Shown here piece by piece: positions 57,750-64,000 of a DNA stretch of 64,000 bases. The position numbers and the translations under genes were made by a program. This DNA is from Xylaria sp. FL1777 (taxonomy: Eukaryota > Ascomycota > Sordariomycetes > Xylariales > Xylariaceae): positions 62,001-126,000 of the forward strand of contig MU400568.1 of assembly GCA_022578965.1 (NCBI GenBank), in the 5' to 3' direction. Each line of letters starts with the position of its first letter. The stretch's first letter is position 1. The notes under the pieces were generated by a model. It saw nothing but the letters and a program-made list of their open reading frames with translations. It was not told the DNA's origin and did no database searches.

Positions 57750-59534
57750 ATGCACTTTATGTCGCTTGTCATCACGGCCGCGCTCTCATCAGCCATCGCA
57801 TGGATTGCCTACTCGTGGGTCTGCCTACTCTTGAACTATCTTTCGGCTCGTAAGCTTGGTGTACCTATTCGGGTTCTTCCTATCAGCCATGGCAATCCTT
57901 TCTGGATGATAGTCGATCGCAGAGTCACCTCAATCTTCAGACGCTTTCCTTTTGGAGACAACAGCTTCACTCGATACAACTGGCGGGGCTGGGAAGTCCG
58001 AGATAGATACCGATCGCACCTGGAGATGGGAGATGTCTACGTTCAGGTCACACCAGGAAGAAACTGGCTTTATATTTGTAGTCCGGAGAGTCTTCTCGAG
58101 TTGCTTCGACGGAAATCTGACTTTCCTCGGCCGTTGGAATTATATAGTGGGTAGTGATTCCATAATCCTGAGCCGCATCGCACCTACTGACTATTTATTA
58201 CAGAGCTGCTTGATATATTCGGGCCGAATCTCTCCACAGTAAGACATTCCTCGCCCAGTTACTGCCATTCAATATGCTGATTCCTCCAGGTTGATGGTCG
58301 ACAGTGGAAGAAGCAGCGAAAAATCACCGCGTCTTGCTTCAATGAGTCAACTCATGAGGTAGTTTGGACTGAAAGTCTTGCTCTTGCAACCGATATGCTG
58401 CAATCCTGGTCAGAAAAGGAAGCGGTCAAGTCAACTGCTGATGATGTTCGTACTTTATCTCTCCATGTTTTATCAAAGGCCGGCTTTGGAAAATCGTTCA
58501 AGTTTCAAGCGCATGATGAGCATGAATTAAACAACACCAACCCGGCATTCAACTACAAGGAATCTCTTAAGATAGTCTTGGACAACTGTGTGCTCATTAT
58601 GGCCTTGGGCAAAGGATTTCTTTCTCGACCCTGGCTTCCATCCAGACTACGAAAGGTCCACCGGGCATGCATTGCCTTCCAGGACCACATGACAAGTGTT
58701 TATAAAGAGGAGAAGCGTGCATTTGCGGAAGGACGCTCCTCTGATCGTAATCTCTTATCATCCCTGATTAAAGCGTCAAACCAAGAAGCAAGCTCTACAG
58801 ATTTGGGCTTTGGTCTATCAGCCGGACTTACAGAAGCAGAGATCTATGGCAATATGTTCGTTTTTAACTTCGCTGGGCACGATACCACGGCACACACATT
58901 GATGTTCGCAATTGCCTATCTCGCAGCCAATCCACAGGTTCAGAGCTGGCTTTCTGAAGAGTTGCGTGTTATGTTCGGAAACCGTTCAGTGGATGAGTGG
59001 GACTACCGTTCCGATTTCCCTAAGCTAACGCGCTGCCATGCAGTTCTGATGGAAACTGTTCGCTTATGTACACCGGTACCAGTCGCTAAATGGACTGAGG
59101 CTACTGCACAGACATTACAGGTGGGCGACAAAGCTATTAATATTCCCGGCGATACTATGGTTATCCCTAGCTACACTGCCTTGCATACCCACCCGAAGCT
59201 TTGGGGGTCAGACTCACTGACTTGGCGCCCTGATCGGTGGGTTACAAAAGGGGCTCAGGGAGAGGAGTTGGTGTTTCCGCGACGTGGTTCTTTTATCGCC
59301 TGGTCCGAGGGTGAGCGCGCCTGTCCTGGTAGAAAGTTTTCACAAATCGAGTTTGTTGCGACCATAGCGGTGCTGTTTAAAGATTGGCGTGTGTACCCAA
59401 AGCGTATGAAGGGGGAAAAAGGCGAAGATGCTGAGAAGCGACTACTTCGGCTGATCGAGGTAGATTCAGCGCAAGTCCTACTACTTCAGATGCTTCACCC
59501 AGAGCGGGCGCCTCTATGTTGGACAATGATATAG
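57750..59534 (+). CDS. cytochrome P450 monooxygenase (microsomal, fungal)
   Basis: 558 aa, joined from 57750..58146, 58204..58238 and 58290..59534. The first intron starts GTGGGT (phase 1). Joining gives PRPLELYKLLDIFGPNLST, matching the usual segment before the C-helix, and the 35-nt exon is needed for this. N-terminal membrane anchor: LVITAALSSAIAWIAYSWVC. C-helix WKKQRKIT. I-helix FNFAGHDTTAHT (about 337-348). ExxR in METVRL (about 399-402). Perf region WRPDRW. Heme loop WSEGERACPGRKF with Cys about 489. Length and order are complete. The FIAWSEGERACPGRKFSQIE heme region is typical of fungal secondary-metabolism or detoxification P450s. The substrate cannot be inferred. No reductase or backbone enzyme nearby; it stands alone beside transposon relics. 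Confidence 0.9.
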
Positions 59535-60376
59535 TCTCATTATCGTTCAAGCTGATCTGTAAAATTAGTTTTACTCCATATAATGAACCAATTCAACAGA
59601 ATAGCGCATATGCGTATAGAGTTTTGTAAAGCTTTGTAGTTAGGTCAGATTCTCCGGCCTCCAGATGTATTACTCCCTTGTAAAAGAAAACAAGAATAGT
59701 ACTAGAAATGATAACTGTAGTTATAGTGCTAGGTCAGGTCAGGTCGAGTCAGGCCTGAAGGAGTGAATCCAGGAACCCAGGCAAGACTTTGAAGATTATT
59801 GCTCAATAGAAGTCACCCTTCCAAGCTCTGAATAACAGCCCTTGTGATACCTGCCTTGGGAGATTTGGTCGTAGTGGCTCATGATTGTAGTGTCAGTTCC
59901 TCCTATTTGCTCTCTGATAATGTGTTGTACTAGTCGCTTTTTGTCTTAGACCCGTGGTCAAGAAGGATCTTGGGGCCAAGAAGCGTACGGGGCCAGGCAG
60001 AGAAGCAGACGCAGATGGGTTTTGCGGACCATGTTCAATTGATAGACGATATCTGTCTGTCGCTTCTCCGTCACGGCATAGGAGACGAAGACAAGGCAGA
60101 CCGCAGGCACTATCAATATTGCCCCAAGGCGCTCTTCGTTTAGCGGTATAGTGCGCTGAAGTCTGACAATGCATCGCTTATGCAGCTTCTACGCAGGCGA
60201 TACTATGGCGTAGGCAGACTGCTGTGCCAGGATCCAGCTTCAAGCGCTTTCAGAGGCGGCATGAGAGGCTATGTTTGACCCCCGTGAGCCCGTAGCCGTG
60301 TGATTCATTCGATAACGTACCATCACAGCTTTGTGGTGTAGTTTTATACCTTTTGAAAGGTAAATAAAGGATTTAG
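59535..60376. other. intergenic, no gene seen
   Basis: Contains a short GGTCAGGTCAGGTC run (59741-59757). Short frames on both strands at 59893-60174 have no recognisable content. Part of the stretch before 60377 may be older transposon sequence. Confidence 0.4.
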
Positions 60377-60619
60377 CAAACGCTGAAGAGGCAAAAGGGA
60401 CGACTACAGGATGGAGGTCTTAATGCAAAGAATGGCGCCGATCTAATCGCTCAGAGGGATACGCAAGATCAGGCACAGCAAGATAGGTCTTGGAATCGTG
60501 GTGATGGTGAAGCTGGTCCATCGCGCCCACGACGATGTGGGAGATGCGGCAACACGGGTCATAACGCTTGAACGTACGAAGTAGAGGTAGATTCATCTGT
60601 AGATTTTGAGTCTGATTGA
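60377..60619 (+). pseudogene. pogo/Fot1-like transposase C-terminal relic
   Basis: One frame reads TLKRQKGRLQDGGLNAKNGA, then DLIAQRDTQDQAQQDRSWNR and RRCGRCGNTGHNA, a stop, and a short acidic tail. The CxxC...GHN...(C) zinc-knuckle preceded by the QDGG...LIAQRD segment is the usual C-terminus of fungal pogo-type (Tc1/mariner) transposases. The stop sits where these proteins have the Arg of HNAR, and CGA to TGA is a RIP-type C-to-T change. The rest of the transposase (DDE domain, CENP-B-like DNA binding) is absent, so the element is dead. Confidence 0.62.
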
Positions 60620-61300
60620 ATTTTAATGATAACTCTATTGGTTAGCAAATTATTAATGATTGAATCCGGCATTGTTGGGAAAAGTGCACCACTTGCTTAT
60701 AAACCACGTTATATATTTATTTTATTATATTTAGTTAGCTGTCCTGTTACAAGAGTGCGCTTTGCTGTGTTTCCAAAGGTGTGTTTTACTGAATAGTAAT
60801 ACGGGTTCTCAAAGGTTAAGCAGTCCGTGCTCGCCCCCTAGTGGAGAAAATGATGTCCCCTTATAAGGGCGCTTTTTCCTTCACCCTATCATCGAACTAA
60901 AATAGCATTCATTACTGCTAGCGATATAAAAGCGCTCGCGAAAATCCTAGAGTACTTTAAAACAAAGCCTGTTATGCGTTAATATATTTCCCTTTACCTA
61001 CCTCTACTAGTGTAATTATAATAAAATAATTCTAGGCGATTAAAACAAGCTCGCCCTCCTAGCCGGCTTTTAAAAACGGCGCCGCAGCCAAAGCCCACTA
61101 CAAGTTACTTCTTCGTCGCAATGGCCCCAATGATACGCTCAAGATGCGATAGACCTTTTATAACATCCCGAAGCTTGCATTCAGATCCTAGAGTAGTCGT
61201 GTGTATACCTCGGGTACGGACGACAACGAGCTCACTAACCCAAAGCAGCCGTGCTTTTGACTCTAACTTGCCGAAGTAGAACTGCTTCGTCTGCCCCTCA
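60620..61300. other. AT-rich intergenic with possible remnants
   Basis: No gene seen. The last 200 bp before 61301 may contain further decayed sequence of the phosphotransferase pseudogene, but I cannot follow a frame. Confidence 0.35.
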
Positions 61301-61657
61301 CTCAACAAGGGGGCACAGTGAATGGCACCCTTTCCTATGGTCGGTAAAGTCATGACTGCCAACGAGAAGGTCGAGGCCTAGGTGGCTGCGATAAAACTCA
61401 TCCGTCAGCACACCGACATGCCAATCCCCCAAATCAAGACATGGGGGCTTTTTGTCGATAACCCGCTTGGGGTTGGCCCTTTCATCTTACTGAATTCATC
61501 GAAGGGGTCCAATTTGAGATTGTGCTTTGAATCTGCTTGCTCAAGGCCTGACACGATGATATATATAGCAGCACAGGCTGTTTCGGAGATTTGTCCAATG
61601 ATGAGGACGATGATGATGATGGGTTCTGTACCTAATATCTACGATGTCGTATTCTAG
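61301..61657 (+). pseudogene. aminoglycoside-phosphotransferase-like kinase, broken
   Basis: The plus-strand frame reads MAPFPMVGKVMTANEKVEA, stop, VAAIKLIRQHTDMPIPQIK, then WGLFVDNPLGVGPFILL. This is the N-lobe of the fungal APH/CHK-like kinase family, where EKv..EvaaikliR..T.iPvP.i..wg...dNPlG.GPFIlm is typical. Stops lie at 61319-61321 (TGA where Trp is usual, compatible with TGG to TGA) and in place of the Glu before VAAIK. The catalytic HGD...DWE half is missing. A minus-strand frame over 61105-61362 overlaps its left end and is not a gene. Confidence 0.55.
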
Positions 61658-61735
61658 GATGTACTTAGCCTCTCGTCACTGCTCTACTTGATATAGGCAA
61701 GCACTGCCTCGGAAAACCTCGAGGCATAGTCTGCC

Positions 61736-61743
61736 TATAAAGG
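61736..61743 (+). promoter_or_regulatory. possible TATA box of DUF3176 gene
   Basis: TATAAAGG 178 bp upstream of the ATG at 61921. Weak support; only motif and position. No gene lies between the pseudogene and this start. Confidence 0.25.
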
Positions 61744-61920
61744 TATCTTGGCGCCTTGCTATTTACTTATAATGAGTCTTACCTACCCTGTATTTGTTCC
61801 TGCAATCCTAATCATTGCCGACTAGTCGATCGATTAAGCCCTTTACCATAGCTTTTGTTCCAGCTATCATCTACTGGAACCAGCGTTTCTAGTTAATACT
61901 CGTGACAAGAGTTGACAGTC

Positions 61921-64000
61921 ATGACTTCTTCATTCGCCGACGTGAGGTTTCCATTCTCACAGCCCAGGCCGACAGCAGCAGGGAAGCTTCGAGAGGATCG
62001 CAGTCATATTCAAGAAACAGCCGGCCCTGATGAACGCACAGGGCCGACAGCTGGGATATGGAGCGTTGTTCACGCCTGGATGTGGGAGCTCCTCGGCGTT
62101 TTGACTGCGATGGGAGTCCTTGGAGCGATATATGGTATATGTCGTCGTTATGATAGCCAGCGATTACCTGAATGGAGGTCTGCTACTATAAATCTCAACT
62201 CTCTCATCGCAATCCTGTCGACGATCCTTCGAAACTTGCTGGTTTTCGTTTTGGCTGAGGTCATTGGCCAGGCGAAATGGGCCTATTTTCTTCGCACCAA
62301 AGTCTTCGAAGAATATGGACCCCCCCGGCGACTGATTGCAATGGACCAGTTCGATAGTGCCACAAGAGGTTTGACTGGTGCATTACGTCTTTGGCCCATC
62401 ATTTGCACAGATATTTCTACATCGATAGCAGTGGTCCTCCTGGTTTCTTCTTTAGGGATGGGATCATTCGTTCAACAAGCCACCCAAACGCAGAGCTGCC
62501 ACTACCCCATGGATACAGTCAACGCATCGCTACCAATATCCCGCAACCTCACAGCAGGTTTGCCTGGTGATGGAGACAGTGTTCAGGGACCTCTCGACCT
62601 TCCGAATCTAGAATCTGCTTTATCCTCTGCGGTTCATCTAGACAACGGGGAGGTTGGTCCGCCGGTAATAGTCACCTGCTTGACTGGAAATTGCACCTTT
62701 TCGGATACATACCATACGCTTGGGGTATGTCACTCATGTGTCGACACCAGCTCGTTGATATCATCACGCAACTGGTCTCAGGTGATTGAGCAGGAGTATT
62801 CCCCCATCAACAAAACATATACCTACAGAGCCAGCACGAACCACAGCTTACCAAATGGCATTGCTGTTGTATCGAGCGGCAATTTAACACAACTTGTCGC
62901 TCAGGCAACGTGGGAAAGTTTGGACTGGGCGGACAGTCTTGTCGGCCCTGAGACGCGAGCTCTGTCGAAATGGGCATTCGCCAATGTTAGCATCCTTACA
63001 TCCAACTGGCATCGAGGACAATCCGGCTTCACCGAATATATTGCGGCAACTTGTACGATATATCCCTGCCTACGCTCTTATACGTCGGTTGTAACGAATG
63101 GAGAGCTACGAGAGACATTGGCCGGTACCATACCTGTAGCACCCAATGTGGTGGCTGCCTTGCCTAGCGATGTCACTATTGCCGATATACACAACATAGA
63201 TTGGCTAGACTGGAGCGCTATTCTTTATGGGACGAGTTCTGGCACTCATTTCCAGGCTGTTGCTCCGAACTGCTCTGCCAATAACCAGACAGTAGCGCAT
63301 ACAAACAAATCATTAGACGAGCATAGAGAACGCTTGTTGCTACTCCAGGCCGATTTCAATGGGAACAAACCGTTCATCGTTAATAATATCACAGCTCCTC
63401 GAGAATGCATCTACGGTATGGACGTGGTCGCATGGTCCGATTTCAACAATTTCATGATAGACGAGATATTCAACGGGACCTGTGATCTTTACTACATCTT
63501 TCGAGATAACACCACTCAATTAGATTGCCATGATGGTAAGTTTTGGCTAGCCGAGTACTACAACATGAGTGGCACAACGGCAGCTAAGGTAATGGACCAG
63601 ATGGGGGCCTTCACCGATCGCTTATCTAACAAGATGCGTATGGGGCTTCTCAACGAACCTTTCTTGGTATCAGGTCAAGTCCTTGCGACAACCGTGTGCA
63701 ATTCCATCGACTACAAATGGCTCTTGTTCCCGTTGATCCTCGTGGGAACCTCAAGCGGACTTCTTCTCTGGACGTTGCTTCAGAGTTACATACATCGAAG
63801 TCACGAGTTAATATGGAAAAGCTCAACGCTGCCACTCCTGTTCTATGCTGATCGTTTCGAAACTCCAGACGTCGAGGACAGGTCAGCTGACACACTTGAG
63901 ATATTGACTGATGGACCCGGAATCGCAATGGATTTGGCGCAGATGAGTTCAGAAGCCAAGCAGAGAAAAGCAAGGTTCCGCAAGTTTGAGACGGGCGTCT
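61921..64000 (+). CDS. DUF3176 membrane protein, partial at right edge
   Basis: The frame is open from ATG 61921 to the window end (693 codons) without an intron. A first membrane helix (about 48-67, WMWELLGVLTAMGVLGAIYG) is followed by WRSATINLNSLIAILSTILR and LAEVIGQAKWAYF, then RRLIAMDQFDSATRGLTGAL. This W..lNs..ail...QaKW...fD.AsRG pattern defines DUF3176. A second helix (SIAVVLLVSSLGMGSFV) precedes a large extracellular part with many N-glycosylation sequons and paired cysteines. A third helix, WLLFPLILVGTSSGLLLWTL (near 63720-63780), precedes the cytosolic tail. The topology matches the family. Function is unknown; such genes are often multi-copy in ascomycetes. The C-terminal tail lies outside the window. 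Confidence 0.87.
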   Translation, partial: MTSSFADVRFPFSQPRPTAAGKLREDRSHIQETAGPDERTGPTAGIWSVVHAWMWELLGVLTAMGVLGAIYGICRRYDSQRLPEWRSATINLNSLIAILSTILRNLLVFVLAEVIGQAKWAYFLRTKVFEEYGPPRRLIAMDQFDSATRGLTGALRLWPIICTDISTSIAVVLLVSSLGMGSFVQQATQTQSCHYPMDTVNASLPISRNLTAGLPGDGDSVQGPLDLPNLESALSSAVHLDNGEVGPPVIVTCLTGNCTFSDTYHTLGVCHSCVDTSSLISSRNWSQVIEQEYSPINKTYTYRASTNHSLPNGIAVVSSGNLTQLVAQATWESLDWADSLVGPETRALSKWAFANVSILTSNWHRGQSGFTEYIAATCTIYPCLRSYTSVVTNGELRETLAGTIPVAPNVVAALPSDVTIADIHNIDWLDWSAILYGTSSGTHFQAVAPNCSANNQTVAHTNKSLDEHRERLLLLQADFNGNKPFIVNNITAPRECIYGMDVVAWSDFNNFMIDEIFNGTCDLYYIFRDNTTQLDCHDGKFWLAEYYNMSGTTAAKVMDQMGAFTDRLSNKMRMGLLNEPFLVSGQVLATTVCNSIDYKWLLFPLILVGTSSGLLLWTLLQSYIHRSHELIWKSSTLPLLFYADRFETPDVEDRSADTLEILTDGPGIAMDLAQMSSEAKQRKARFRKFETGV

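Noticed and set aside
61105..61362. 85-codon minus-strand frame
   Set aside because: Overlaps the left part of the phosphotransferase pseudogene, whose plus-strand frame matches a known kinase pattern.

Overview
The window is nuclear DNA of a filamentous ascomycete (Pezizomycotina). A sordariomycete is the likeliest class, but that is an inference. The signs are: split genes with short introns (about 50-80 bp, GT...AG, CTRAC-like branch points); homoisocitrate dehydrogenase of the fungal alpha-aminoadipate lysine route; a CYP505-type P450/reductase fusion; a DUF3176 membrane protein; mitochondrial uS8; and transposon and gene relics whose stop codons look like C-to-T (RIP-type) changes. There are no operons. 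Genes lie on both strands, each with its own flanks, separated by AT-rich DNA full of TAGGTACCTA-type motifs.

Layout. 0-6.1 kb: a UDP-glycosyltransferase running off the left edge, a class I/II aminotransferase, and a WrbA/Pst2 flavodoxin-like quinone reductase. 6.1-10.7 kb: gene-poor, holding a 527-bp inverted-repeat element with 9-bp target duplications (MULE-like MITE). 10.7-31 kb: a housekeeping block with a single-pass membrane protein carrying PPxY motifs, a conserved fungal protein of unknown function, mitochondrial ribosomal protein uS8m, a long disordered protein, homoisocitrate dehydrogenase (LYS12), and mitochondrial elongation factor G1 (MEF1). 31.5-33.1 kb: a GPI-anchored yapsin-like aspartic protease. 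33.1-37.6 kb: gene-poor, with a broken membrane-protein gene. 37.6-45.4 kb: three metabolic genes on one strand (CYP505 P450:reductase, gamma-glutamyltranspeptidase, an NAD(P)-binding SDR-like protein).

46.3-57 kb is an accessory island. It holds two divergent paralogues (A at 46334, B at 53643) with a PD-(D/E)XK-like core. Between them are a third PD-(D/E)XK-type protein (C, 48371) and two members of a small coiled-coil family (D, 51369 and E, 52890) that share a three-exon structure. A Cys-rich protein ending in a Myb/SANT-like helix set (56009) follows. Foldback repeats and segmentally duplicated flanks are interspersed. 57.7-64 kb: a second cytochrome P450, a pogo-like transposase relic, a phosphotransferase pseudogene, and a DUF3176 membrane protein running off the right edge.

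Most notable: (i) an apparent AT-AC intron (ATAAGT...AC) in the CYP505 gene, the only splice that I find keeps the frame and the conserved residues; (ii) the nuclease-like/coiled-coil island; (iii) the MULE-like MITE with intact target duplications; (iv) nested foldback repeats that contain the stop codon of coiled-coil gene D. All gene models were assembled by hand from reading frames and splice signals, and none was checked against transcripts or databases.
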